From: Atopsyche davidsoni
Lineage: Eukaryota; Arthropoda; Insecta; Trichoptera; Hydrobiosidae
NCBI GenBank assembly: GCA_022113835.1
Contig: JAILWY010000030.1
Coordinates: 2,193,501-2,257,500, forward strand
DNA length: 64,000 nt
Direction of reading: 5' to 3'
The translations under genes were made by a program, and so were the position numbers. The notes below the pieces were generated by a model. That model was not told the origin of the DNA, searched no databases, and saw only the letters and a list, made by a program, of their open reading frames with translations. Below, in pieces: positions 21,508-33,213 of this stretch (position 1 is its first letter; every line of letters starts with the position of its first letter).

Positions 21508-21768
21508 GTGTGTACTCTAAATATTTAGGTCTTAAAAATGTTTTATCCCTAGATATATTGAAAAAATATGTTATTACTCGAGTGTCTGGAAATGACTCCC
21601 GCTATTTTATCTTTTCAACACTTACAGTAGGTATAATAAAAAACAGAGCTTTAGAAATACTTCACAAGTCGAAGCTTTCCACACAGAGTGCATCAAACAA
21701 TACTTAAAGACAGGACTTTGAATTATTATCAGATTGCATTTGTCAAATTTATGAATCTGAATTTTGTA

Positions 21769-22447
21769 TTAACACATTGTGATCGGGTGATTTTTTTGTC
21801 ACCTAGGGGCTGAGATCGGGGGTTTTTTGGATATATACGTCTCAAATTACAGTTTCTGTAAAATAGCCATATCTTTCGAACTATTGGGAATTTTTCAAAA
21901 AAACTTTTAGTGTCTTAATCTAAAATAATTGCTTTATTTATTTATTATACATACATGCTTTGTACACAAAATTACTATACAATAAATGAAATGGAAAGTG
22001 AAAAACACACTTTTACGATCAAAATTACATTGTTATAAAAAATCACAATACTTTTTGTAAATTTTTATTAGATCTAATCAGAAACAAAACAACCTAATAA
22101 TGCGTCAACGTATGATAGTATGACGAAAATAGTATCACAGTGTCACTGAAATAAGGGAGAGAGTCTCTGTTTATTTAGTTTGCAGTAATAACTATTGTGT
22201 TCTGTAGGTATAGTTTACCGTTATTTTTTATGACCATGGTTTCAAATACTTCGATATTTGTTTGTGTCTAATGTTTGTCAACAGCTGGCAAAAGATACGG
22301 CACCGGTAACTGCTCGGGTAAAGCGAGCGTTCATCCGTTTCCCGTACACCACCGCCAGTCTATGCAGAACGCATAAATGCGTCTCCCGTCCTCTACCGCC
22401 AGGCAGCGAGGAACGCATTTATGCGTCTCCCGATCACAATGTGTTAA
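21769..22447 (-). mobile_element. piggyBac-like non-autonomous element, TTAA ends, family 1
   Basis: Bounded by TTAA on both sides with inverted ends CACATTGTGATCGGG. The left terminal 300 bases match, inverted, the right part of the element at 39,698-40,354, and the right 60 bases match its left end. Near one terminus are two palindromes, ACGCATAAATGCGT and ACGCATTTATGCGT, about 30 bases apart. The interior (22,135-22,330) differs from the other copy. It retains only the last codons of the transposase cysteine-rich domain (about 22,100-22,130, minus strand). Confidence 0.75.
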
Positions 22448-23029
22448 AAATGCGGATCATCTTTACATAGATTATTAATATTTATTTTTACATAATATTC
22501 CTGTGTAAAAGAGGTTTTACATTTCCATTCCAGAAATATTATTAGGCGACATCGACTGTCTACAAGATTTGCCTACAAGAGATTCAATGCCAAAATAGCC
22601 TGGTCCAAACAAGCTATCCAGTCTTACCCCTGATGTGCCGCTGACCTGCAGCTCTAACTCGAAAGACAACAATCAAAAGCAAATTTAAGCTGCCTTAGAA
22701 TAGTTGGTATATTTTTAAAATACTATATTAGTTATAGTTAGCTATATGTGCCTAGATCTGACAACCCATAGCGCATAGTTCACCTTTGAAAAAGTCTATA
22801 GGCCAAGAAAGTAATAATTAAAAATTATTTTTCTACTATCCAAATTCAGCGCGGGTCACTCATTTGATGTCTTGAATTTACAACCATCAGATTACAATAG
22901 TGATCAAGTCTTTTTAAACAGATTTTTTAGATTATAGATTCTCAACGAGGATTTCAATCTCTGTATTTTCTCAGTATTAACATAATAAATCCTTGTTTAT
23001 ACGAGTTCAGTTACACAATTGTCAGTCAT
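22448..23029. other. Spacer without recognised features
   Basis: AT-rich non-coding sequence between the TTAA element and the R1 relic. No exon with paired splice signals and no element ends are visible. Confidence 0.55.
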
Positions 23030-23997
23030 ATTGAACCACTCGACGACCTACTCGATGAGTCAAAGAGCAAAGAAGAGCTGGCCGCTGAGTTAGTGACTCA
23101 AGCGACATGCACGCAGGACATGTTCAGAGCCGTGAAGTTCCTCCCGGCATGAAACGGCACTAGGACAGGCCCAGCTGACGTCCCCATTGACGCTGCAAAG
23201 ATCATCCTAGTTGAATGGGTGAGTTGCTGGGTGCGGTAGCACCCGACCATCCCTAGATGTTTCAGGTGCCTCGGCTACGGCCACGCGGCAGAGTGCAGGA
23301 CAATGCAGAGGCCAGGACAAAAGCAAGCACCGCTTCACCTGTGGCCGGCTCGGACATAAGGCCAAAGAGTGCCGAAGTGCCAGACGTGCGCCACACAAGG
23401 AAAAAAAAGTGAGCACGCCCAAGGGAGCAGACAGTGCGAGGCATATGGTAGGTACCTGAATGCCTACTGTAAGCACACCAATGTCACTGCGCATCCTGCA
23501 GATTAACCTCAACCATTGAAGGGCGGCGCAGGCGCTGCTAGAGCAGAAAACGCGGGAGTTGGATTCGGACGTTTTGATCACCTCCAAGCAGCACCTCACT
23601 CCGGCAAGCGCCACATGGACGGCCGACGTGACGGGGGTGGTGGAAGTAGCCATAGCCGGCAACACCCCCATTAAAGAGATCGGCACCATAGGGCACGGCT
23701 TCACCCGGATTCGGGTCGGAGGCATACGCGAGTACTCTTGCTACGTTTTGCCAAACGTGGCGTTTGCAGTATACGAAGCGTACTTCGCCACGCTCGAGGA
23801 AGACATCAGGACGAACGCAGACGAGGTTCTCCTCGCCGGCGACTTCAACGCCAGGGCCGCCGAATGGTGAGCGCGGATGACGACCAAGAGAGGAGCAGCA
23901 CTAGGCCAGACTAGGCCTCGTCGTGTGCAACGACGGATAAATTCCGGAAGGGAGCGTCAGATTGACGAGGACCCCTGGGGTCTCCCCTACAGGCTCT
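23030..23997 (+). pseudogene. R1-clade LINE relic: ORF1 zinc knuckles, endonuclease start, RT scrap
   Basis: Plus-strand relic collinear with the intact R1-type LINE at 29-33 kb. It holds the ORF1 region before the zinc knuckles, broken by stops, then CFRCLGYGHAAEC- and CQTCATQGKKSEHA-like pieces, the ORF1/ORF2 junction, and a 103-aa open endonuclease fragment (23,559-23,870) with EVLLAGDFNARAAEW. After that an internal deletion jumps to DEDPWGLPYR, which in the intact element lies just before the RT domain. Ends near 23,997. An old, 5'- and 3'-truncated copy. Confidence 0.8.
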
Positions 23998-26385
23998 CAA
24001 ATTTATTGACTTTTTAATGTTTGACTAATGTGAGTATACACAGAGGCTTTGTAATTTGTTAAAAAACAAAAATGTTATATTTTCTTGTTTTAACGAAAAT
24101 CATTTTAGTATTTAAACTGTATCGTGTGAGTCTCTATATACAAAGTTGTAATTTCTCAGTATTAACTTAAACAATAAATATAAAAATGTTGTGATTATGT
24201 TTACTACATGGATGTGATTATGTGAAGATAAGTATCTCTTATTTAGAATAATGGATATACAATGGTTTTATAAATTATGAACTCGTTTATTTTGTTAATC
24301 AAATATGTATCGTCAGAGTGATGATATTTTTGATTTATTTTCAAAGTTTTGACAGGGTTTTTTGTTAACAGTTAACATATTTGATAATTATGGAATTTTT
24401 TATTTTTTAAATGTTTTTCACTTGCTAATAATAACCTAATTGTATGATAAATCAATAATAAGTATGAAGAATTTATATTGTTGATGGTGTTTTTTTGATA
24501 ATGTTATTTTTTATTAATTTTAGAAAAATATTATTATATTGTCAACATTGAAATGTATAGAAAACAGGGCTATCAATTTATATTTAGACTCGAATATGTT
24601 TTAATAAACTTATAATCCATAAATCTAATTAAATAGTTATTAATGATTTTAATACAATATGTTGACAGATCTATTTCTACAAATGATATTATAGTGTAAT
24701 AATCTCATGGCATTCTTCTTCTTGTGATTATAGGTAGGTAGCTCTGCTAAGTAGTCCTGCTGCTTTTTAAAAAAAAAAATTTTTACTATTTTTAAAATGT
24801 GTAAATCAATGCTACATAGCAATATTTTGTAGAAAATACACAAAGCATTGATTACTTAGAGAATATTCGCTTTTCATAATAGTTGTATCAGGCTTAATTA
24901 ATTCTAAGATTCCTATATTGACCTTTACCTATTCACTTACCCATTATAGAGGAGTAAGTTTAATCATGACATTGTTTATGAGGCTTATATTACATTCCAT
25001 ACTAGAATCGATAAAATCTCGGTTTTCAATAAAAAAATTTAATTCAGATAAAATATCAGTATATTTTTGTTCTGTGTGACATTGGATCTGCATTGTGTTT
25101 TAGATTTTTACAACATTTTTAAAGATGACACGCTCAAGGCACAGTCCGAGGTGCAGCGTATGGAATGATTATTTGAAATTGTCGTTATTCTCAGCTAGGA
25201 CGTATTTACTAGTCAAGTCTGTAATAATTTACTATTAAGTTAAATCAACGTGTATCTATTTATAATTTAAATAAAATTATTTCTGCTGCAGGAGGAGAAT
25301 GTGTTTAACCTTGGGTGATGTATTAAAAATTAAACAACTTTTATATTGAATCTATTGTTTATATTACCCATTAGATTAGTTAGTCCTCATTTTCCCGAAC
25401 CCTTCAGACAGGTATATACTTTAGCTACTTCTCATTAAAATTCTCTCTGACTTATCATCCAGATACCGCAGTCTAATGCTTGTTATAGGAGCAACTATAA
25501 CCATCGAACGCCAGATCTATCATCTTCAGATTTATTTACTTCTGACTCATATTTTCTCACCAATCCTCAAATAGCTGATAGATGAATTGTCAGAAAATCA
25601 GAGTACCAAAAAGAGTAAAGTTTATAAAATGAGTCTTCCCACCTGCAATGCTGATATTTACTAAGGAAAACCCCACGGCATGGCAAGAAAGAACGATCAT
25701 ATATCCGACTCTGTTCATTCGATATGTTACCCACGATTCTCAGATTTGAAAAAAACTTGAATTATTCACCAGAGTGACATGTTAAATTTATTAAATGCTT
25801 TCTTACTACGTTCAGGTTTCTCTACAGTCGATGCAAATATTGAATCCAGCTATTATTCAACCTAATGCAAAAATTATCTCCTGTAAAATGGCTACCCCGA
25901 ACACGAGATCCTCAAAAAGGTATATTTAGAAAAAATAAAAAGAAGTTATACCGGCAGATTCCAAACGTGCCACAGTCCTTTCGATTTGTTATTTCCACTG
26001 AAATTTAAATTAAAAAAAATTAATCATCCCTACTCACAAAAACAAAAAAAGGCGTCTCCTTTATTAGCCGCCGTCTCGAAAGACAAAATCATTTACAATT
26101 CCAAAATGACTTGATCGATCGTAATGTAGAAACTGTGAATAAAAAAATTAACGCTTTTATTCTGACAGTAGGTAGTGAATCAAAGTAAGTTACCAATAAA
26201 CTTCTGTCAAGTTATTCTGAGCACACAACCCCAACGCATAAAACATTTCTCCCCGATTTAAAAATCAAATTATGACAATTTCAATGAAATCGCGAAAGCA
26301 CGTCCATCCGCACAATGTTTATCGACAAAGAAAGCACTTTGCGAACGGTCCCGGAGCCGATCCTTTGCGAGCGTCACTTGCCGCG
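23998..26385. other. AT-rich non-coding spacer
   Basis: No exon, repeat-family match or element end was recognised. Contains several poly-T and poly-A runs. It could be intronic or intergenic. Confidence 0.55.
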
Positions 26386-26757
26386 CTACGTCCGAGCAGT
26401 CAGTAGCGGCCGAGACTTCCCCGCCGCTTCCAGTGAAGATTTCCCCGCCTCCTGCGAAGACTCCCGCTTCCCATTGAAGTGACCGGCGTCAGTTCCGATT
26501 ATCTCGTCGCACTGGACGGTCGTGTGAGATTTGAACAGATTATCGTCTACACTGCTTTACCATCAGTGGACCGATGAATTAGATCGGCAGAGATAAATGT
26601 GATTACAAGTTTTTGCCAAGTTTAAATATATTTTAAATGTGTCTAAATCTAATGCGATTAAATCCGACCGTGCAATGACGCCACTGACTACACAGACAGG
26701 CCGCGGGAGCGGACCGCTAAGGTGGGCTCGGAACAGGAGGGCGGGAAGTAAGTATTG
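26386..26757 (+). promoter_or_regulatory. Candidate promoter and first exon
   Basis: A GC-rich, CpG-rich island stands out from AT-rich surroundings. It contains GAGCAGTCAGTAGC, whose TCAGT matches the arthropod initiator, and is followed by about 360 bases ending at a consensus donor GTAAGTAT (26,758). An ATG at 26,675 opens MTPLTTQTGRGSG and runs in frame to the donor, giving a possible 83-nt first coding part. No downstream exon is identified, so the gene is unknown. The alternative is a chance GC island or an element promoter. Confidence 0.3.
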
Positions 26758-27415
26758 CCTCGTATTAACCTCGAGTGTGTGTTAAGTACCAATTTTTAGA
26801 AGTGCGTATATCTCTGACCTATTATTACGCAAAATGACCATGTCACGAAATTTCCTATCGTTGTTCAAACCTACCTACCTACCAAAAGGTACCTACTTTT
26901 TGTAGTATAATAAAAATTAATAATTGTTGCAAGTGTCAGGTAACATTTCCTCGTATATCACAATATTTAAGTTCCGTGACATTCCAGCCGTGCCGCTTGA
27001 AATGCCACTATAATTTCAGGAAAGGTTTTCTAACACACATTGATTGAATCCATGCAGTGCTCGGAGGTTCTCGGATGTTATCTAATATAATAATTTAGTA
27101 CAAGTGCCCCTTCACTCAGTAGGTGCATTTTGGCAAAAAAGTAAGTGAGTTTGGAAAATCTGGCATGAACCTCTATCTACTTTCAAAACTGTTTGACAGC
27201 AATGAAGTAAGTCCTTATTATATTGTAAATTTTTATTCTTTATAGCAAATAATCCATACCATACCATAATAATCTCGTCAAATTAAAATTTTGACAATGT
27301 ATCAATGTACAGTTTATGTAGTTTTGCATAATTTCAGGTTTTTTAATTTCTTTTTTTTTAATTTAATGATAAGTGGAGTGTATCTAAAGTAAGCAGGTGT
27401 ATTTTAAATTCGAAA
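26758..27415. other. AT-rich spacer
   Basis: Nothing recognised apart from short inverted ACCTACCTACC and AAAGGTACCTACTTT words near 26,870-26,900. Confidence 0.5.
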
Positions 27416-27419
27416 TAAA

Positions 27420-28005
27420 AAGTAAGAGAGGGCAGGGATTGCTGGAACGGCTATCGGCCTTCATTATGAAGAAGCTGTCCTCGAGGTTGTAAAATTGGAA
27501 GGAGTGAACGACGTCTATGATGACCTCTTTGATCGTTTGGAAGTCTCGGTGGAGTCGGATGTTTTGGATGAACCATGGGGCATTTAATACTCAGTTGCGA
27601 ATTTTTTTTTTTTGGATTACCTGGAGAGGCTTGCGTCTCTCAGGCGGGACGTAGGCCCAGATGGGGCCGGTGAAAGTGAGGATTGGACAGATCATGGTTA
27701 TCTGGAAGAGGATTTTGTCGGAGAGTATAGCTGAAGCGGCTCTTGCTTTTTGTACGGTCATCTATCCATGCGATGTCCAGGAGAGTTTGCAGTCTAGTGT
27801 AAGGCCGAGGTATTTGATACATTTTTCCGCGATATGGGGACGTTGTCCAGAGTGATGTGGTACTCTGGGGAAGTTTGTGCGTCAGGAATTTTGAAGTTTA
27901 AGGCCTCGCTTTTGGAGGGGTACGTTTTGATTCTCCACTCCCCGAACCAGGAGGTCACTGCATCTAGCGAGGGCTGGACTTTGGCGGTGTTGCGGTTTGT
28001 TTGTT
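27420..28005 (-). pseudogene. Jockey-type non-LTR retrotransposon relic (RT C-terminal part)
   Basis: On the minus strand the pieces SWFGEWRIKTYPSKSEALNF, a YHITLDNVPI strand, NTSALH where families have a YLG-L block, ILTFTGPIWAYVPPERRK, and NAPWFIQNIRLHRD occur in the order of the RT thumb and downstream region of jockey-clade elements. Frames shift several times and stops are present. Both ends are truncated. The right end adjoins the start of duplication A (28,010). Confidence 0.7.
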
Positions 28006-29021
28006 GTTACTAACAACAGTTAATGCAATATTTTTCCTTTGTAATTTTCTACAAAGATTAATAAAAATTATCAAGATCTGTGAATGATATTCTTATTGTC
28101 ACTTTATTCAATTGACTTTTAAATATAGGCAGCAAATGCTACAAATAGTGTATATGTGCAAAGAAATTCTTTAATGCAAATATCCAGGCAAACAGTTGTA
28201 ATTTTCTCCTTCTTGTTAAGATGATCTCTTATCATACGTACTAATAATGTAAATGAATGCTTTTAGCAAGGCAATCCTTGTTTGATATTTGAAAATGTAA
28301 TAATTTTGACACAAATAACGATAAGTATAAATTTCTCTTCAGTATGCCGTTAAGCTAAAGATGTGCTATGTAATATAGAATGTATGTAAGCAAAGGTTTT
28401 TTTTTTTTATTTTAATGTGTATGTTTTAAAAATTCAGGCGAGAAAATGAGGTACCGACAATGGGCAAACGTGTAATCAAAGGAGGAAGCGAAGGATGTAC
28501 ACGGTAAGATGACGTCAGCACTCGGACCACGGAAACTCTTCAAGATATATTGGAGAAAGTTCGATCGGAAGATCCGGTCAAGGGCCTGAGGACGGTGAGC
28601 CCAACCCCATGAAACCAGATCTCACACATGTAAGGAAATAATATATGTATTTATAAAAGGCTACATATACCATATTATCAGTCATAACTAAGGTTTAACC
28701 AAAACAAGTTCTTTTTTCCCTTTTTTCCTATTGTTATAACATATGAGAAAAAGGTCAGTCTTTTAATTTCCACATTCAGTCTGCGACTTGATACAACTTG
28801 TGTAATTTTTCATTCTTTTTTCGGCCCGTGTTTTTTCCCAGTTTATTGTCTTTTTGAGTTTACAAGACTATAAAATGTACCGCTAGGCTCAAGACATACA
28901 GTGGAAAATGTTCCATTTCTTCAACAAAGTCTTCAATAATATTAAAAAAATATATGTTTGTCTTTTATTGGAATAGAATATAAAAATTAGTTACTAGAAT
29001 TTTCACAACAGTATCAAATTA

Positions 29022-29103
<82 letters not shown>

Positions 29104-29372
29104 GTCGGCCCCGGGCAGCGCTGTGGTACTACTTCCGGGTGCCGACAGCTGGTCTTTTAATATATAATATAATCATTCATTCGTGAGGGGGAGTTTCCCA
29201 GGGAGCGCACTTTTCGCTGCTCCCCAGTCTGCCTCCCCTCCCTTCTATTCGTCTCTGGCATTCTTTGGTGCGCTGAAAAACATGAAAGCTGAAAAGCATG
29301 AAAAAGATGTCCCGTGCTCTTCAGCTCTCGATCCTCTTCAGCGCCGTTTTTGTCCTGTCCGTGGGCTTCTCC

Positions 29373-32300
29373 TCAGGTCGGAGCTCTGGAGGCTATTTGG
29401 CGTTGCCTCTCGAGCTCCTCCCTTCGGGTCATGGTCTTCTCGGCAAAGGAGACGACTCCGTCCCAAGCTCGCTGGTCCTTGAGCATGGACGGCACTAGCT
29501 CGTCCGCCGTCCAGACGATGCCAAGGCTGTTCCGGAGTCGCCATCGCTCCACTTCGGTCGCTCCGCAGTTGAAGAGGGCGTGCTCTGCGTCGTCGCTGTA
29601 GTCGTCGCACAGTGGGCAGCTCACGTCGACAGGTCGGCCAATCTTCTCGAGGTAGCTACCGAAGCAGCCGTGCCCCGAGAGGAGTTGGGTCAGCCTGTAG
29701 GTGACCTGGCCGTGTCGTCGCGAGATCCACGGGCGGATGTCCGGGATGAGCCTTCGCGTCCAGCGCCCTTTGGTGGATGCCGCCCATCGCTGTTGCCAAG
29801 TCTCGGTGACGTCTGCCCTCGCGCTGGTCCTTATAACAACGAGGTCTTCCTTCTGTTGTCTCGCCTCGTAGATCTTTTGGCGTTCTCGGGCCATCAGGTC
29901 TACCGGCGGCATGCCAGCTATCACCAGAGCTGCGTCTCCCGAGATCGTGCGGTAGCCGCATATTATCCTGAGCGCTGCTCTGCGCTGGACGCTGGCCAAC
30001 ATATTCCTGTAGTGGGAGATCTCCATCGTGTTTGCCCACGTCTCCGCACCGTACAGGATCTGTGACATCGTCACGCTGGCCAGCAGTTTCCGTTTAGATT
30101 CCATCGGTCCTCCCACGTTGGGCAGCATTCTTGCTACTGCCTCAGTAGTTCCAGCAGCCTTCCGAGTAGTCCGTCGTATGTGGTCCGTGTACTTCAAAGA
30201 GGTGTCGAAGTACACGCCCAGATATCGGGCGGACCTCTGCGGGACTATTTGTGCCCCACCCACGGTGATGTTAGGTGTGGGGTACTTTCGTCTGCCACAG
30301 AGCATCACCGCTTCCGTCTTGTGGCAGGCGAGCTCTAATCTGTTCTCCGCAAGGCTGTGGGAGATTCTCCTGAGGGCTTCATTTGTTCTTGCCTCCAGTT
30401 CGTTGATCGTTTTCGCTGAGACGACAACGCCAATGTCGTCAGCGAATCCTATCTCCTCCGCTCCCTCCGGCAGCTCCGTGTTTAGTACCGCGTCGTACAT
30501 CACATTCCACAGCAATGGTCCGAGGACGGAACCTTGCGGAACTCCGCACGTGAGGTGTCTCGCTGCTGGGGGGGCACCTGCTGTGGAGTAGCGGACGACA
30601 CGGTCCTCGAAGTAGCTGGCGATGGTCCGGCGGAGGTAAGCAGATATGCGCTTTTTTTCCAGTGCTCCGAGAATGATGTCCCAAGAGGCACTGTTGAAGG
30701 CGTTTCTAACATCGAGGGTGATCAGGAGACAGTACTCGCGCGTGCACCGCGTCCCGGCGTTAGCTTCCTTCATCCTCCGGTGGACTCTGCTAATTGCGTC
30801 TGCAGTCGATCTGCCCCTGCGGAACCCGTATTGGACGTCGGATAGTCCGCCGTTTTCCTCAATTTCTATTTCAAGTCTGACCTTGAGCAACCGCTCAAGC
30901 AGCTTGCCCAGTCCGTCCAACATGCATAGTGGTCTGTAGGACGAGGGCAGGCCTGCCGGTTTGCCTCCCTTGCGCGCCAGCACTAGGCGGGCTGTTTTCC
31001 AGCATCTCGGAAATGTGCGTTCGGCAAGGCACTGGTTGTATACAGCCAGCAGCGCTGAGGGATTTTCTCGCACGGCCAGTCTGATGGCTTCGTTCGGGAT
31101 GCCATCTGGGCCGGGTGCTTTACCGTACGGAAGTCTTTTGGCCGCCTCCCGTAGTTCAGCCATGTTGAAAGGGTGGGCAACCTCTGTGGCAGCGTCAGGT
31201 ATGGGGTTCATCATAGGAGGGCGAGTAGGGAATAGAGCGTCCAGGATCGTTTCCAACATCCCTGGCAGAGTTATCCCTGGAATTGCCTCCGGAATTCTTA
31301 ATTTCTTCCTCACAATTCGATACGCCCTGCCCCAAGGGTCGTTATCGACTTGTAGGCAAAGGTCCTTCCAGCACTTCTCTTTGGCTGCCTTGATAGCGAA
31401 TGCAAACGATTGTCTAGCAGCTTTGGCGTTGGCCATCTCCACGGTGCAATCGAGAGTGCCTGCTTTGCGACGTCGCTTGCGCTGGAGCGCACGTCTGGCA
31501 GCAATTGATGTTCTGCGTAGGGCTGCAATGTTGTCATTCCACCAGTATACAGGTCTTCTCGTGGGGTGGTTGCTTCTTCTTGGCATTGACTCGTCGCAGG
31601 CATCGCTTACTCGCTTGACCAGAGTTAGCGCTGCTTCTTCCAGGCTCCCTGCCTCGGTTTGCGGGTTGTTAGGCGTTGCAAATTTCTTAGAGAATCTGTC
31701 TAGATCCATCTTCGCCAGGTTCCAGGACGGTGTTCGATCTGGCGCTGATGTTGCATTGTATAGGGGGTTTCGGTCGAGGATTTCGTAAGAAATGTATAGA
31801 TGGTCGCTCAACGACTCGTCTTCAAGAACCCTCCAACCTCGAAGCGCACGTGCAGTTCTAGGGCTCGCGAAGGTGACGTCAATCACTGACTCCGACGTTC
31901 TTCTCCGGAAAGTGCTGCTATCTCCCTCGTTGCATGTTACCAGACCAAGTCCAGCCGTCATATCTGCAAGTGCTGTGCCTCTTTTATCCGTTGTCCTCGA
32001 ATTCCACTCCGCGGCCTTGGCGTTGAAATCGCCAGCGAGGAGTACCTCACCAGGGTGCGCCCTGATGTCTTGCTCAAGTTGGGCGAGGTACGCCTCGTAT
32101 TCTGCCAATGTCACATTTGGTGAGATATAGCAGCTATACAGACGTACGCCACAGACCCGGATCCAGGTGAAGCCGTGTCCGCTGGTTCCAACCTCTTCGA
32201 TGGGCGTATTGCCGAAAGTGACTACAGCCGTCTTGCCTGTTGTGTCGCTTGTCCATCTGCTGTTCTCCGGAGGTGTACGGTGCTGCTCACAGATGATGGC

Positions 32301-32393
32301 GATGTCCGCCCGTGTCTCTCGCGCTTTCTGATCCAGCAGCGACTGTGCAGACTTGCAATGGTTCAGATTAATCTGTATGACGTACAGAGGCAT
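29373..32393 (-). CDS. R1-clade LINE ORF2: endonuclease-reverse transcriptase
   Basis: 1006 codons without a break. Residues 1-220 are an apurinic-like endonuclease (start MPLYVIQINLNHCKSAQ, LLAGDFNAKAAEW near residue 117, and SLSDHLYISYE). The reverse transcriptase spans about 430-720, with PYGKAPGPDGIPNE, GVPQGSVLGPLLWN and the catalytic FADD within EIGFADDIGVVV. A C-terminal zinc motif CPLCDDYSDDAEHALFNC (C-x2-C-x8-H-x4-C) lies near residue 926. This order is typical of the R1 clade. ORF2 overlaps the end of ORF1 by 26 bases in another frame, so translation probably uses reinitiation or frameshifting. The start chosen is the ATG matching the usual QINLNHC opening. Confidence 0.95.
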   Translation of the reverse strand: MPLYVIQINLNHCKSAQSLLDQKARETRADIAIICEQHRTPPENSRWTSDTTGKTAVVTFGNTPIEEVGTSGHGFTWIRVCGVRLYSCYISPNVTLAEYEAYLAQLEQDIRAHPGEVLLAGDFNAKAAEWNSRTTDKRGTALADMTAGLGLVTCNEGDSSTFRRRTSESVIDVTFASPRTARALRGWRVLEDESLSDHLYISYEILDRNPLYNATSAPDRTPSWNLAKMDLDRFSKKFATPNNPQTEAGSLEEAALTLVKRVSDACDESMPRRSNHPTRRPVYWWNDNIAALRRTSIAARRALQRKRRRKAGTLDCTVEMANAKAARQSFAFAIKAAKEKCWKDLCLQVDNDPWGRAYRIVRKKLRIPEAIPGITLPGMLETILDALFPTRPPMMNPIPDAATEVAHPFNMAELREAAKRLPYGKAPGPDGIPNEAIRLAVRENPSALLAVYNQCLAERTFPRCWKTARLVLARKGGKPAGLPSSYRPLCMLDGLGKLLERLLKVRLEIEIEENGGLSDVQYGFRRGRSTADAISRVHRRMKEANAGTRCTREYCLLITLDVRNAFNSASWDIILGALEKKRISAYLRRTIASYFEDRVVRYSTAGAPPAARHLTCGVPQGSVLGPLLWNVMYDAVLNTELPEGAEEIGFADDIGVVVSAKTINELEARTNEALRRISHSLAENRLELACHKTEAVMLCGRRKYPTPNITVGGAQIVPQRSARYLGVYFDTSLKYTDHIRRTTRKAAGTTEAVARMLPNVGGPMESKRKLLASVTMSQILYGAETWANTMEISHYRNMLASVQRRAALRIICGYRTISGDAALVIAGMPPVDLMARERQKIYEARQQKEDLVVIRTSARADVTETWQQRWAASTKGRWTRRLIPDIRPWISRRHGQVTYRLTQLLSGHGCFGSYLEKIGRPVDVSCPLCDDYSDDAEHALFNCGATEVERWRLRNSLGIVWTADELVPSMLKDQRAWDGVVSFAEKTMTRREELERQRQIASRAPT

Positions 32394-33213
32394 GGCGCTG
32401 CTGTCTGTAGGCCTTCAGGTATTTCCTGAAAGCTGCACACTGTCCACTCCCTTTCGCGTGGTCGCTTCTCCCCCCTTGGGAAGCGCACGTGGAGCACTTG
32501 GGATTGTTGTGGCACTCCTTGGCCTTGTGGCCAGGCCGGCCACAGGTGAAACACTGTTTACTTCGGTCCTGGCCTCTGCATTGATGGGCTGCGTGGCCAA
32601 AGTCGAGGCACCTAAAGCATTTGGGGATGTTCAAGTGTTCTCTCACTCGGCAGCTTACCCATCCGACGCGGATCTTGCCCACCGCAATGAGAGATGCTGC
32701 TGCGCGGGTCGCGATGTCAACCAGGCCTGTCCGTGTTCCATTCCGGGCCGGGAGGAACTTAACGGCACTGGTCGTGTCCGGTGGGCATCCTCCGTGTGTC
32801 GCTAGTGCAGTGATCAATTCATCCTCGGTCGTCGATTCATCTAGGTTGTGTACTTCGACTGTCGTTGTGGTGCCGAGGCTTTTGACGCTGGCATTCTCGC
32901 CGAGAGCGCCAGCTACCGCCTTGGTCAGTCTGGTTGCGGACTCAGTGTCGGCTCCCTCCAGCTCGACTATGATGAACCCTGCGCGGGTCTTGCGGACAGT
33001 CCGGACGTTGGCGCCTTGCTCATCCGGCCTGACCGCAGTCTTCACCGCGGAGATCGTCTCTGCGGCGGTCTTCCCGTTGAGGGGACGTATCTCCACGGCT
33101 GGCATTTTCCGCGCCGGGAACCGCATTCTGGTCTGCGGGGGTTCAGGAGGGCGCTTTTTGGCGGCCCGCCTTTTGACGATGATGAAGTCGCCGTCGTCGT
33201 TCTTCGCAGAGTC
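32368..33213 (-). CDS. R1-clade LINE ORF1 (gag-like, zinc knuckles), 5' truncated
   Basis: Open from the truncation point through the stop at 32,368. It contains three CCHC knuckles: CFRCLDFGHAAHQC, CFTCGRPGHKAKEC and CSTCASQGGRSDHAKGSGQC. An ATG at 33,126 exists, but the frame continues upstream of it (GDFIIVKRRAAKK), so the true start has been lost. In R1-like elements ORF1 protein packages the RNA and localises it to the target. This copy would lack the N-terminal region. Confidence 0.88.
   Translation of the reverse strand, partial: DSAKNDDGDFIIVKRRAAKKRPPEPPQTRMRFPARKMPAVEIRPLNGKTAAETISAVKTAVRPDEQGANVRTVRKTRAGFIIVELEGADTESATRLTKAVAGALGENASVKSLGTTTTVEVHNLDESTTEDELITALATHGGCPPDTTSAVKFLPARNGTRTGLVDIATRAAASLIAVGKIRVGWVSCRVREHLNIPKCFRCLDFGHAAHQCRGQDRSKQCFTCGRPGHKAKECHNNPKCSTCASQGGRSDHAKGSGQCAAFRKYLKAYRQQRHASVRHTD

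Larger units (their letters stand above)
29026..33213 (-). mobile_element. R1-clade LINE, 5' truncated in ORF1, 75-nt poly(A), 7-bp TSD
   Basis: Flanked by TTAATCC at 29,019-29,025 and 33,214-33,220. Copy B has a single TTAATCC at 41,499-41,505, the empty site. On the minus strand it contains the rest of ORF1, ORF2, a 271-base 3' UTR and an uninterrupted 75-base poly(A) (plus-strand T, 29,026-29,100). The long clean tail and intact ORF2 suggest very recent insertion by target-primed reverse transcription. The 5' end stops inside ORF1, so this copy lacks its promoter. Confidence 0.93.
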
